Origin: Actinomycetes bacterium
GTDB lineage: Bacteria > Actinomycetota > Acidimicrobiia > Acidimicrobiales > Microtrichaceae
DNA length: 64,000 nt
Direction: 5' to 3'
Assembly: GCA_024222295.1 (NCBI GenBank)
Contig: JAAEPF010000051.1
Location: 178,631-242,630 of the forward strand
The notes under the pieces are model-generated. The model was not told the origin of the DNA. It was given only the letters and a program-made list of their open reading frames with translations, and ran no database searches. Positions 1 to 8,600 of this stretch are shown here, one piece after another. Position 1 is the first letter of the stretch; each line of letters begins with the position of its first letter. The position numbers and the translations under genes are program-made.

Positions 1-789
1 CCGGTGCCCTCTCCCGAAGAGGAGGCAGAGGAGGTCGAGCAGGCAACTAGCACCCTGCTCATGGCCAAGCGCACAGCGGATGCCACGATCGAGGAGGCTC
101 GCGGCGACGCCGCCAACGTGCGCGCCGACGCATCGGCTGAGGCACAGCAGATCATCGCCCAGGCGCGTTCCGAGGCTGCGGCCGAGCTGAGTGCCGGACG
201 CGAGAAGCTCATGCAGATAGTGACTGCCCTGGAGACCCGCCGCGACTCGCTCGGCGCAGTGGTCGAGGGATACGAGCAGCGCATAGCCGGCTACCGCGAC
301 CAGCTCGGCGCGGTCGCTTCAGCACTGGTTTCCATGACCGAGGATCCCGAGGCGATGGCCGCACGCCCCGACGTGCACATCCCGTCGACGGCCGAGGGCA
401 GCGCCGCAGACGACCCGGCGATTGCTGGAGCACCGGAGCAGGACGAGGTCGACCTGACCGACCCCACCCAGCTGCACGACACCGCCACGGCCGCACGTGC
501 CGACGGCTGGGGCGAGGGATCGTGGTCCGACGTGGCCCCTGCAGAGCCTGCCCCGGTCGAGCCCGAGGCAGCTGACGCAGCGGCTCCCGCAGTCGATGCG
601 AACTCCCGGGAGTCTTCGGTCGTGGTCGACGCCGAGCCGGTCACCGGCCAGACCTCGGACCGCTTCCTGCGTGAGCTCGACGAGGCGGTCAACGAGTCGA
701 CGAAGGACGAAAAGGGCGAGGCCATCTCGGCATTCTTCGAAGGTGGCGACGAGGAGCAGGGCCGGGGCCGCTTCGGCTGGCGCCGCTGA
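1..789 (+). CDS. divIVA: DivIVA/Wag31-like polar growth protein, C-terminal part (cut by window start)
   Basis: The reading frame is open from base 1, so the N-terminal membrane-targeting domain lies outside the window. What remains begins with an Ala/Glu/Arg-rich coiled coil of roughly 110 residues. An acidic, Pro/Ala-rich linker follows, and then a basic tail ending in FGWRR. DivIVA proteins of Actinobacteria mark cell poles and organise peptidoglycan synthesis. The downstream lspA and rluD genes match the usual order after the division cluster, which supports the assignment. A GTG at base 4 could serve as a start, but the coiled coil would then begin abruptly, so I treat the gene as 5'-truncated. 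Another coiled-coil protein cannot be excluded. Confidence 0.7.
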   Translation, partial: PVPSPEEEAEEVEQATSTLLMAKRTADATIEEARGDAANVRADASAEAQQIIAQARSEAAAELSAGREKLMQIVTALETRRDSLGAVVEGYEQRIAGYRDQLGAVASALVSMTEDPEAMAARPDVHIPSTAEGSAADDPAIAGAPEQDEVDLTDPTQLHDTATAARADGWGEGSWSDVAPAEPAPVEPEAADAAAPAVDANSRESSVVVDAEPVTGQTSDRFLRELDEAVNESTKDEKGEAISAFFEGGDEEQGRGRFGWRR

Positions 790-869
790 TCCACACCGGC
801 TGAAGCCGGGATCGTCTGCAGCCGGCTGAATCGCGCCTGGAGGTGGGAGGCAGACACGCATCGAGCGGC

Positions 870-875
870 TAGGGT
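870..875 (+). promoter_or_regulatory. Putative -10 element of the DksA-like gene
   Basis: TAGGGT matches the actinobacterial -10 pattern TAnnnT. Transcription would start near 882 and give a leader of about 36 nt containing AAGGAG (906-911), six bases before the ATG at 918. No clear -35 is visible. Confidence 0.4.
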
Positions 876-917
876 TCTGCGACCCCAAGCTGCACCCGCC
901 GGGCCAAGGAGACTGCG

Positions 918-1589
918 ATGGCGCCAGCCAAGAAGACACCTGCCAAGAAGAAGGCTCCGGCGAAGAAGAAGGCGCCGGCCAAGAAGACACCTGCGAAGAA
1001 GAAGGCTCCGGCGAAGAAGAAGGCGCCGGCCAAGAAGACACCTGCGAAGAAGAAGGCTCCGGCGAAGAAGAAGGCGCCGGCCAAGAAAACACCTGCCAAG
1101 AAGAAGGCGCCGGCCAAGAAGACACCTGCCAAGAAGAAGGCGCCGGCCAAGAAGGCACCGGCCAAGAAGAAGGCGGTTGCGGCCAAGAAGGCGGTGGGCA
1201 GGAAGCCCGCAGGCAAGTACCCCTTCGACAAGAAGTTCCTGAACTCCCAGAAAGCCCTCCTCGCAGAGGAGCGTGCGACCCTGGCCGAGCAGGCCGAGTC
1301 GCTCAAGGCCGAGGCAGAGTCGCTCGCAATGGACCGCGAGCCCGGAGACGTCCAGTTCGACGAGGAGTCTGGCGAAGGCGACAGCCTCGCCGTGGAGCGC
1401 GACTTCGACCTCGCACGCGCCGCCAAGAACCAGCAGATCATCGAGGAGATCGACGCCGCGTTGGTGCGCATCAAGAAGGGCACTTACGGGGTCTGCGAGT
1501 ACTCTGGCAAGTACATACCCAAGGAGCGCCTCGTGGCCATCCCTTGGGCCCGGGAGCGTGTCGAGTACAAGACGAGCCGCTTCCGCTGA
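918..1589 (+). CDS. DksA/TraR-like protein with histone-H1-like lysine tail and degenerate zinc finger
   Basis: The protein has 223 residues. Residues 1 to about 97 are built from [10 protein letters not shown] repeats like the tails of histone H1 and mycobacterial HupB, and probably bind nucleic acid. The rest is a helical region followed by a C-terminal segment with the look of a DksA/TraR finger ([13 protein letters not shown], then PWARERVEY). The family finger is C-x2-C-x17-C-x2-C. Here only Cys193 remains and the other three positions are Ser, Arg and Lys, so zinc is unlikely to bind. A strong AAGGAG precedes the ATG. The protein might act on RNA polymerase, on the nucleoid, or on both; the function is inferred. 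The lysine repeats are encoded by near-identical DNA repeats. Confidence 0.75.
   Translation: MAPAKKTPAKKKAPAKKKAPAKKTPAKKKAPAKKKAPAKKTPAKKKAPAKKKAPAKKTPAKKKAPAKKTPAKKKAPAKKAPAKKKAVAAKKAVGRKPAGKYPFDKKFLNSQKALLAEERATLAEQAESLKAEAESLAMDREPGDVQFDEESGEGDSLAVERDFDLARAAKNQQIIEEIDAALVRIKKGTYGVCEYSGKYIPKERLVAIPWARERVEYKTSRFR
936..1154 (+). repeat. In-frame tandem repeats: three 51-bp units then two 33-bp units
   Basis: Units start at 936, 987 and 1038 (51 bp, encoding [17 protein letters not shown]) and at 1089 and 1122 (33 bp, encoding [11 protein letters not shown]). Both unit lengths are multiples of three, so gain or loss of a unit keeps the frame. Copies differ at only a few silent positions, which suggests recent expansion. 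Confidence 0.9.
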
Positions 1590-1592
1590 TCC

Positions 1593-1614
1593 GGGCGGCG
1601 CGTCGGCGCCGCCC
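1593..1614 (+). terminator. GC-rich hairpin after the DksA-like gene
   Basis: Perfect 9-bp stem GGGCGGCGC / GCGCCGCCC with a GTCG loop, starting three bases after the stop codon. There is no U-tract. Its position argues against lspA starting at the GTG at 1617 and favours the ATG at 1635. Confidence 0.5.
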
Positions 1615-1634
1615 CTGTGCAGGACGCCGGACAG

Positions 1635-2225
1635 ATGCCGAAGAGCAGCACCGAAACCAGACCGACCCATAGATGGCTGTTGCTCGTCGTCAGCGCTGCG
1701 ATCGTGCTCGTCGCGGACCAGCTCTCCAAGTGGTGGGCTGTCAGCGAGCTTGCGCCCGACCCCACCAAGAAGGTCGAGATCATCGGGTCGCTGCAGTTCC
1801 GCTACGCCGAGAACACGGGTATGGCCTTCTCTCAGGGTGCCGGCTCCGGGCGATGGATCGGGCTGATCGTGATCGTGATCGTGATCGCACTCGTCGTGTT
1901 CGCCTCGAAGGTCCGCAGCAAGGTCCAGGTGGTGTTGCTCGGGGTCGTGATCGGCGGTGCGCTGGGCAACCTCATCGACCGGGCGTTCCGGGCCGAGGAA
2001 GGATGGCTCAGTGGGGCCGTGGTCGACTTCATCGACCTGCAGTGGTGGCCCGTGTTCAACATCGCGGACATGGCGGTGGTGCTGGGCGGGATCCTGCTGG
2101 TGATCTGGTCCACCCGCGACCCGCAAGAGGACGAGCTCGACGAGCCCGACGGCTCCGACGCCGACGATGCGCGCGCCGCTGCCGGGTCGGCGGGCGACGA
2201 AGCTGCCGCAGACACGCCCGGGTGA
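1635..2225 (+). CDS. lspA: Lipoprotein signal peptidase (signal peptidase II)
   Basis: This membrane aspartyl protease removes signal peptides from diacylglyceryl-modified prolipoproteins. The 196-residue protein shows the family landmarks: ADQLSKWW in the first membrane segment, [15 protein letters not shown] with catalytic Asp115, and FNIADMAV with catalytic Asp145. Four hydrophobic segments are visible. The C-terminus has an acidic Asp/Glu/Ala extension of about 40 residues that the family does not need. A GTG at 1617 is an alternative start, but it sits directly behind a hairpin. The stop overlaps the rluD start as GTGA, so the two are translationally coupled. The lipobox peptidase at 29.7-31.2 kb would be one client. 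Confidence 0.93.
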   Translation: MPKSSTETRPTHRWLLLVVSAAIVLVADQLSKWWAVSELAPDPTKKVEIIGSLQFRYAENTGMAFSQGAGSGRWIGLIVIVIVIALVVFASKVRSKVQVVLLGVVIGGALGNLIDRAFRAEEGWLSGAVVDFIDLQWWPVFNIADMAVVLGGILLVIWSTRDPQEDELDEPDGSDADDARAAAGSAGDEAAADTPG

Positions 2226-3148
2226 GCCGGACCTACGCCGCCGAGACCGTTCCTGCCGCTGCGGAGGGCGAGCGAGTCGACCGTTTCGTGGCGATGATGG
2301 TCGACTGCTCGCGCTCGGAGGCCGCCGCGGCGCTCGAGTCGGGCAACGTCACGGTTGGAGGGCGCGTGGTGGTCAAGGGGTCCCATCGCCTGGTCGAAGG
2401 CGACGTGGTGGCTGTGGCCGAGTCACCACACCGCGAGCGCGTCCTGCCGGGATCCGACGGCTCCATACCGCTCGATGTGGTGCACTCCGACGCCGACATC
2501 ATCGTGGTCGACAAGCCCGCCGACATCGTGGTGCATCCCGCGCCCGGCCATGCTGACGGCACGCTGGTCAACGCGCTGCTCGCCCGCTTCCCGGAACTGG
2601 CGGTCGTCGGTGAGCCAGAGCGCCCCGGCATCGTGCATCGCCTCGACCGCCAGACATCCGGCCTGATGGTCGTGGCCCGCACCCCCGATGCGTATGACTC
2701 GCTGGTGTCCCAGCTCGCAGACCACAGCGCACAGCGAACCTATGCGGCGCTGGTGCTCGGCCACCCACGCCACTCCCACGGCGTGATCGACGCACCGATC
2801 GGGCGGTCACATCGCGACCCCCAGAAGATGACGGTCGCGGTCGACGGCCGCGACGCCCGCACCCACTACGAGGTGGAGCACCAGTTCGCAGAGCCCCGTG
2901 AGTGTGCACTGCTCACCTGCGAGCTGGAGACCGGACGCACTCACCAGATCAGGGTGCACCTCGCCTCGATCGGCCACCCGGTCGCCGGCGATCCGACCTA
3001 TGGCGGGTCCAGGCCGGACCTCGACATCACGCGGCCGTTTCTGCACGCACGCCGGCTGAGCTTCGTGCATCCCGGGACGGGCGACGAGGTCGCCTACGCC
3101 TCGGACCTGCCGTCCGACCTGTCGGCCTGGCTGGCCGACCTCAGCTGA
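2222..3148 (+). CDS. rluD: Large-subunit rRNA pseudouridine synthase, RluD/RluA family
   Basis: The family isomerises uridines of 23S rRNA to pseudouridine. The protein has 308 residues. An N-terminal S4 RNA-binding domain spans about residues 15-75 ([20 protein letters not shown]). The catalytic domain carries HRLDRQTSG, in which Asp142 is the nucleophile. It also has [19 protein letters not shown] near the C-terminus, typical of RluA/RluC/RluD. The GTG start lies in the GTGA overlap with lspA, and no other start fits the S4 domain as well. Which uridines are modified cannot be told from sequence; RluD-type (helix 69) is the usual annotation for this neighbourhood. Confidence 0.9.
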   Translation: MSRTYAAETVPAAAEGERVDRFVAMMVDCSRSEAAAALESGNVTVGGRVVVKGSHRLVEGDVVAVAESPHRERVLPGSDGSIPLDVVHSDADIIVVDKPADIVVHPAPGHADGTLVNALLARFPELAVVGEPERPGIVHRLDRQTSGLMVVARTPDAYDSLVSQLADHSAQRTYAALVLGHPRHSHGVIDAPIGRSHRDPQKMTVAVDGRDARTHYEVEHQFAEPRECALLTCELETGRTHQIRVHLASIGHPVAGDPTYGGSRPDLDITRPFLHARRLSFVHPGTGDEVAYASDLPSDLSAWLADLS

Positions 3149-3245
3149 CCCAGCCCCCCCATCGCGCCGGCGCCGCCCCGTACACGCCGCGTGCTGGGTG
3201 GCTGAGCGGCGTTGCGCAGTCGTGCAGCGCGTCGGGTGCTGCAGG

Positions 3246-3716
3246 TCAGCTCCGTGCTGACGTGGCGGGTGAGCCGGCGCCTTCGCCGGGCCACGGTGCG
3301 ACCCCTTCGGTCATGGCCTGCAGGTCCGCCAGCGAGTAGTCGGACAGGATGCGGCGCATCGTGGAGCCGACATCGGCCCAGATGGCCAGAAGCACGCATT
3401 GGCCCTCGTGGTCACAGGCGCCATCGGTGTGGGGTTCCCCGAAATCGCCGGCCTGGATGGGGCCGTCGACCGCCGAGATGATCTGGGCGAGGGTGATCTC
3501 GGCAGGGGGCTTGGCGAGTACGTAGCCACCGCCGACACCGCGTTTGGAGCGCACCAGCCCGGCGCCCTTGAGTGCAAGGAGTATCTGCTCGAGGTAGGGC
3601 TGAGGCAGGCCGGTGCGTTCCGCGATGTCGCGCACCGATGTGGGCCCGTCGCCGTGGTGCAGCGACAGTGACAGCAGTGCTCGGCTCGCGTAGTCACCTC
3701 GGGTGGACACCTTCAC
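3246..3716 (-). CDS. Rrf2-family transcriptional regulator, possible Fe-S or thiol sensor
   Basis: The protein has 156 residues. The start is set at the GTG giving MKVSTRGDYASRALL, the canonical Rrf2 N-terminus. A winged-helix domain follows (SVRDIAERTGLPQPYLEQIL, then SKRGVGGGYVLAKPP). IscR-type members ligate a cluster with three Cys in C-x5-C-x5-C. Here only C-x5-C is present (ACDHEGQC) and the first Cys is missing; His or Asp nearby might substitute. It may therefore be a redox or Fe-S sensor or may sense something else. A TACGAT element lies 8 nt upstream, pointing to a leaderless transcript. The divergent gene is a phosphodiesterase. Confidence 0.85.
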   Translation of the reverse strand: MKVSTRGDYASRALLSLSLHHGDGPTSVRDIAERTGLPQPYLEQILLALKGAGLVRSKRGVGGGYVLAKPPAEITLAQIISAVDGPIQAGDFGEPHTDGACDHEGQCVLLAIWADVGSTMRRILSDYSLADLQAMTEGVAPWPGEGAGSPATSARS

Positions 3717-3724
3717 GGTCTCCA

Positions 3725-3730
3725 ATCGTA
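3725..3730 (-). promoter_or_regulatory. -10 element of the Rrf2 gene
   Basis: TACGAT on the minus strand, 8 nt before the GTG at 3716; leaderless arrangement. Confidence 0.5.
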
Positions 3731-3815
3731 CGGCCTCGCAGATGTGCGGCGCGAGCCAACCCTTGACAGAGGGCAAAATGCTGCGGGGGTGTGTGTCCCG
3801 GGGCCCCGGGATGGG

Positions 3816-3821
3816 TAGCTT
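3816..3821 (+). promoter_or_regulatory. -10 element of the phosphodiesterase gene
   Basis: TAGCTT followed by a 7-nt spacer and the ATG at 3829. The GGAGG inside the spacer is too close to the start to act as a normal ribosome binding site. Confidence 0.45.
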
Positions 3822-3828
3822 GGAGGCA

Positions 3829-4932
3829 ATGGCGTCAGAACCGCTGCTGCCCGACTACGACGGTGCGTGCACGGCCAATGTCATGGTTCCCCTCGTGGAG
3901 GATCCGGCCGAGGCGCCGAACTGGTTCCCCGAATCGCTCGAGGGTGTGGATCAGGTGGTGATGCTGGTTCTCGATGGCCTCGGCTGGCACCAGATGCACG
4001 AGCGTCTGGGCCTGCTTCGCGGGTTGACCGCGATGAACGCGTCACGGATTCGCACGGTCGCTCCCACCACCACGGCCACGGCCCTCACCTCGATCACCAC
4101 CGGCCTGCCGCCGGGCGAGCACGGGGTGATCGGGTACCGCATGCACACCGAGGGCGACGACGTGCTCAACGTGCTGCGCTGGGCAACGTCCAAGGGGGAT
4201 GCCCGCGAGACGATACCTCCCGAGGCGGTCCAGCAGGACCTTCCCTTCGGCGGCCAGCGACCCCCGATCGTCGTGCGCGCGGAGTTCCGCGATTCGGGGT
4301 TCACCCGCGCTCACCTCGGCGGTTGCCGGATCGTGCCCTACCGCATGCCCAGCACGCTCGTCGCCGAGATCCTGGCCCAGCTCGAGGCGGGGGAGCCGTT
4401 CGTATACGCGTACTACGACGGAATCGACAAGGTCGCCCATGAATACGGGCTCACGTCGTTCTATGACGCCGAGCTGGTGTTCGTGGACCGCATGGTGGAG
4501 TACCTGATCGAGGCGCTCCCGCCAAGGTCGGCGCTGGTGATCACATCGGACCACGGCCAGGTCGACGTGGGTACAAACGTGTTCCCGCCCCACCCCGAGG
4601 TGCTCTCGCACGTGCGCGCGCAGTCGGGCGAGGCGCGGTTCAGGTGGCTCCACGCCCTGCCGGGCTCCGAGGCGGCGCTGCTCGACGCCGCCCGCCGTCA
4701 CCATGGTGACGTTGCCTGGGTGGTGCCGTGTGAGGAGGTGCTCGAACAGGGTTGGTTCGGACCGAAGGTCCTTCCCGCGCCGCTCGCTCGGCTGGGCGAC
4801 GTGGCCCTCGTGGCGCGAGAGCCGGTGGCGTTCGAGGACGCTGCTGACACAGGCCCCTTCGTGCTGAAGGGCAGGCACGGCTCGATGACCCCCGACGAGG
4901 TAGAAGTTCCGCTGCTCACGGTTCGCCGCTGA
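3829..4932 (+). CDS. Alkaline-phosphatase-superfamily nucleotide pyrophosphatase/phosphodiesterase
   Basis: The protein has 367 residues and the metal-dependent fold of type I phosphodiesterases. The metal and nucleophile motifs are in order: VVMLVLDGLGWHQM (first metal Asp), TTTATALTSITTGLPPGEHG (Thr nucleophile region), YYDGIDKVAHEYG (Asp and His), SDHGQVDV (Asp-His) and GRHGSM near the end (final His). No signal peptide is visible, so it probably acts in the cytoplasm. The substrate is not predictable; nucleotide sugars, nucleotides or phosphonate-type esters are all possible. ATGs at 3778 and 3811 also lie in frame, but the TAGCTT element favours 3829. It is divergent from the Rrf2 gene. 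Confidence 0.82.
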   Translation: MASEPLLPDYDGACTANVMVPLVEDPAEAPNWFPESLEGVDQVVMLVLDGLGWHQMHERLGLLRGLTAMNASRIRTVAPTTTATALTSITTGLPPGEHGVIGYRMHTEGDDVLNVLRWATSKGDARETIPPEAVQQDLPFGGQRPPIVVRAEFRDSGFTRAHLGGCRIVPYRMPSTLVAEILAQLEAGEPFVYAYYDGIDKVAHEYGLTSFYDAELVFVDRMVEYLIEALPPRSALVITSDHGQVDVGTNVFPPHPEVLSHVRAQSGEARFRWLHALPGSEAALLDAARRHHGDVAWVVPCEEVLEQGWFGPKVLPAPLARLGDVALVAREPVAFEDAADTGPFVLKGRHGSMTPDEVEVPLLTVRR

Positions 4933-4964
4933 CCGCCGCATCACGAGCCGGCTTCGGCAGTCGA

Positions 4965-4970
4965 TACACT
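4965..4970 (+). promoter_or_regulatory. -10 element of bpa
   Basis: TACACT followed by a 6-nt spacer and the ATG at 4977, with no Shine-Dalgarno sequence. Among the cleanest leaderless signals in the window. Confidence 0.6.
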
Positions 4971-4976
4971 CGGCCG

Positions 4977-5480
4977 ATGCCACAGGAGCCGCAAGCCAAC
5001 TCACCCGACTTGCTCCTGCCCGACGGAGTGGCCCCGCCCGGAACAGCTGCCGATCCCGCACCCGGCGATGACGAGCCGGTCGAGTCGGGCATCGAGTCGC
5101 CGGCCAAGATCATCCGTATCGGGGCGATGGTGAAACAGCTGCTCGAAGAGGTCCGCAACACAGAGCTGGATGAGGCCAGCCGCGACCAGCTGCGCGGTAT
5201 CTACGACAACTCGATCGCCGAGCTGAAAGAGGCGCTGTCTCCCGAGCTTGCAGAAGAGCTCGACCATCTGAGCTTCGACTTCTCGGGTGAGGACCTGCCG
5301 AGTGGCACCGAGCTTCGCCTGGCGAAGGCGCAGCTCGTCGGCTGGCTGGAGGGTGTGTTCCACGGGATCCAGGCCACGCTCGTGACCCAGCAGATGGCCA
5401 TGCGCCAGCAGCTGGAAGGAATGCGCGGCCAGCTGCCCGAGGGTGGGGGACAGGTCCCGAGCGGCCCGGGCTACCTCTGA
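4977..5480 (+). CDS. bpa: Bacterial proteasome activator Bpa
   Basis: The protein has 167 residues. In mycobacteria, Bpa forms a ring that opens the 20S proteasome without ATP and feeds it unfolded or heat-shock substrates such as HspR. The core here closely follows mycobacterial Bpa as I recall it: PAKIIRIGAMVKQLLEEV, LDEASRDQLRGIY, then ELRLAKAQLVGWLEGVFHGI and QQMA. The N-terminal 40 residues are acidic and disordered. The C-terminus ends in GYL, where the mycobacterial protein ends in GQYL; the penultimate Tyr needed to dock on the proteasome is kept. It implies a 20S proteasome elsewhere in the genome. Transcription is probably leaderless. Confidence 0.9.
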   Translation: MPQEPQANSPDLLLPDGVAPPGTAADPAPGDDEPVESGIESPAKIIRIGAMVKQLLEEVRNTELDEASRDQLRGIYDNSIAELKEALSPELAEELDHLSFDFSGEDLPSGTELRLAKAQLVGWLEGVFHGIQATLVTQQMAMRQQLEGMRGQLPEGGGQVPSGPGYL

Positions 5481-5564
5481 GCAGGGCAATGGGCGGTTGG
5501 CGAGCCGGATCCGCCGAATCAGTCGCCCCATGCGGCGCGCGGTGTCACAGGATCGCGCGATACT

Positions 5565-5629
5565 CGGCGGAATGACAGTGGTGTGATTCACCACCGCCAG
5601 TTGTCCCTGTTCCGCCAGTCATTCCGCCG
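5565..5629 (+). promoter_or_regulatory. Nested inverted repeats immediately upstream of the dnaE ribosome binding site
   Basis: Outer arms CGGCGGAATGAC (5565-5576) and GTCATTCCGCCG (5618-5629) are a perfect 12-bp inverted repeat. Inside them lies a second hairpin, GTGGTG / CACCAC (5578-5583 and 5589-5594). The outer arm ends one base before GGGAG (5630-5634), the likely ribosome binding site of dnaE, whose start is a TTG. The structure could control dnaE translation or end upstream transcription. Confidence 0.55.
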
Positions 5630-5645
5630 GGGAGCGTGATCGGGC

Positions 5646-8600
5646 TTGCCGGACTCCTTCGTCCACCTACACCAACACACCGAGTACTCGATGCTCGACG
5701 GTGCGGCCCGCATCGGCGACATCGTCAACTCCGCAGTCACCGATGGCCAGCCGGCGATGGGCATCACCGATCACGGCAACATGTACGGCGTCCTGCCCTT
5801 CTACAAGGAGTGCAAGGACCAGGGGGTCAAGCCGATCATCGGCACCGAGGCCTACATGGCCCACGACGCCCGTTCGGAGCGGCCACCGCGCCGCGGCAAG
5901 GTCGATGATTCCGGCGGCGAGGTGGAGGGCGGCCGCAAGCTCTACTACCACCTCACCCTGCTGGCGGAAGACAACACCGGCTACAAGAACCTGATCCAGC
6001 TCGCATCGCGGGCATACCTCGAGGGCTACTACTACAAGCCTCGCATCGACTGGGAGCTACTCGAGGCCCACCATCACGGAGTGATCGCGACCACCGGCTG
6101 TCTCGGCGGCCACGTGCTGCAGTCACTCATGAACGAGGGGTTCGACCCGGCGCTGGAAAAGGCCGCACGTCTGCAGGACATCTTCGGGCGCGACAACCTC
6201 TTCGTGGAGCTGCAGGACCACGGCATCCCCGAACAGCACCGAACCAACCCGCAGCTACTCGAGATCGCCCGCCGCATCGGTGCGCCATTGCTGGCCACCA
6301 ACGACAGCCACTATGTGCACCAGGGTGACGCCGTGGCCCACGACGCCCTTCTGTGTGTGCAGACGGGGTCGCTCATGAGCGACCCGGACCGATTCAAGTT
6401 TCATGGCGACCATCACTACCTGAAGTCCGCACGCGAGATGCGTGCCTTGTTCGACGAGGTTCGCTCGGCATGCGACAACACGTTGTGGATCGCCGAGCGG
6501 TGCAACGTCGAAATCGAGTTCGGCAAGCCCCAGCTACCCAACTTCCCGCTGCCGGAGGGGTTCGCCAACGACGCGGAGTACCTTGAGCACCTCACTTTCG
6601 AGGGGGCGCGCAAGCGGTGGGGTGACCGGCTGCCCGACGAGGTGGTGGAGAGGCTGGCGTTCGAGCTGAAGACCATCGGCGACATGGGTTTCAGCTCCTA
6701 CTTCCTGATCACCTGGGACCTCATCAAGCACGCCCGCGACGCCAACATCCGCGTCGGTCCCGGCCGCGGCTCCGCCGCTGGATGCGCGGTCGCGTACTGC
6801 CTCTGGATCACCGACCTGGATCCGATCCGCTACGACCTGCTGTTCGAGCGATTCCTCAACCCCGCGCGCGTGTCGATGCCGGACATCGACATGGACTTCG
6901 ACTCCCGCTACCGCGACGAGATGATCCGCTACGCCGCCGAGCGCTACGGCCGCGACCACGTGGCGCAGATCGTCACGTTCTCCACCATCAAGGCGCGGGC
7001 CGCCGTGCGCGACGCGGCACGCGTGCTCGGCCATCCGTGGGCTGTGGGTGACCGCATCGCCAAGGCCATGCCGCCGCTGATAATGGGCCGCGACACACCG
7101 CTGAAGGCCTGCCTGGAGAAGACCGAGAAGTACGAAGACGGCTATAAGATGGCTGCAGAACTGCGCGACATGTACGAGGTCGACCCGGAATCGCGCCAGG
7201 TGATCGACGTCGCAAAGGGCCTCGAGGGCCTGCGCCGCCAGGACGGAATCCACGCAGCTGCAGTGGTGATCACCAAGGAGCCGCTCACCGAGTACCTGCC
7301 GATCCAGCGCAAGCCCGAGTCGGGTCAGGTGCCGGAGGACGCGCCGGTGGTCACCCAGTACGAGATGGGCGGCGTGGAGGAGCTCGGCCTGCTCAAGATG
7401 GACTTCCTCGGTCTGCGCAACCTCGATGTCATCACCGACACGCTCGACCTGATCCGCATCACCCGTGGCGAAGACGTCGACATCGACGCGGTCGACCTCG
7501 CCGATGGGCCGACCTACGAGCTGCTGCGCAGTGCTGAGACGATCGGTGTGTTCCAGCTCGAGGGTGGGCCGATGCGCGCCCTCATCAAGTCACTCGCACC
7601 GACCGAGTTCGAAGATGTCGCGGCGCTCGTGGCGCTGTACCGGCCGGGTCCGATGGCGGCCAACATGCACACCGACTACGCGGACCGCAAGAACGGCCGC
7701 CAGGAGGTCGAGTACCTCCATCCCGATGCCGAGGACGCACTCGGAGCCACCTGGGGCCTGATGATCTACCAGGAATCGATGATGCGAGTCGCGCAACGAT
7801 TCGCGGGCTATTCACTGGCGGATGCGGACCTGCTCAGGAAGGCCTGTGGGAAGAAGTCCCGTGAGATTCTGGCCCGAGAACGGGTCAAGTTCGTGGAGGG
7901 CTGCGAGGCCAGTGGCTACGGCGAGGCGCTGGGCAACAAGTGGTTCGACATAATCGAGCCGTTCGCCGACTATGCGTTCAACCGCAGCCACGCCTACGGC
8001 TACGGCTTCGTGGCTTACCAGACCGCCTACCTCAAGGCGAACTACGGCCCCGAGTACCTCTCCGCGTTGCTCACGTCGGTCAAGGCCAGCCTGGAGAAGG
8101 CCGCCGTCTACCTGGCCGAGTGTCGCTCGATGGGTATCGAGGTCGTGGTTCCCGACATCAATGCCTCGGAGTCCGACTTCACGCCCGACGTGGCCGATCC
8201 CGAGGCCCCGATCATCCACTTCGGACTCTCCGCGGTGCGCAACGTGGGTGAGGGACTCGTGGAGCTGATCGTGCAGGAGCGAGACGCCAACGGCAACTTC
8301 GTTGACTTCTTCGACTTCTGCGAGCGAGTGGACACCTCGGTGCTCAACAGGCGTGCCGTGGAGTCGCTGATCAAGGCGGGAGCGTTCGACTCGCTCGGTC
8401 ATCCCCGCATGGGGCTCAGCCAGGTCTTCGAGCCGATCGTGGACGCCACCATGGCGCGTCGCCGCGAGCACGACATGGGAGTTCAGTCGCTCTTCGGAGC
8501 CAGCGATGACGGCCCCGCATTCGACGAGCGCCCTGCCATCCCCGGTGTCGACTTCGCCAAGAAGGAACGGCTCGTTCACGAAAAGGAGATGCTCGGGCTG

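Noticed and set aside
936..1154. Tandem repeats considered as a CRISPR array
   Set aside because: No unique spacers, the repeats are in-frame coding sequence, and no cas genes are present.
291..2126. 611-codon open frame on the minus strand across divIVA, the DksA-like gene and lspA
   Set aside because: It is antisense to three recognised genes, and the translation is low-complexity Leu/Arg/Gly produced by the lysine repeats. High-GC DNA leaves such frames open.
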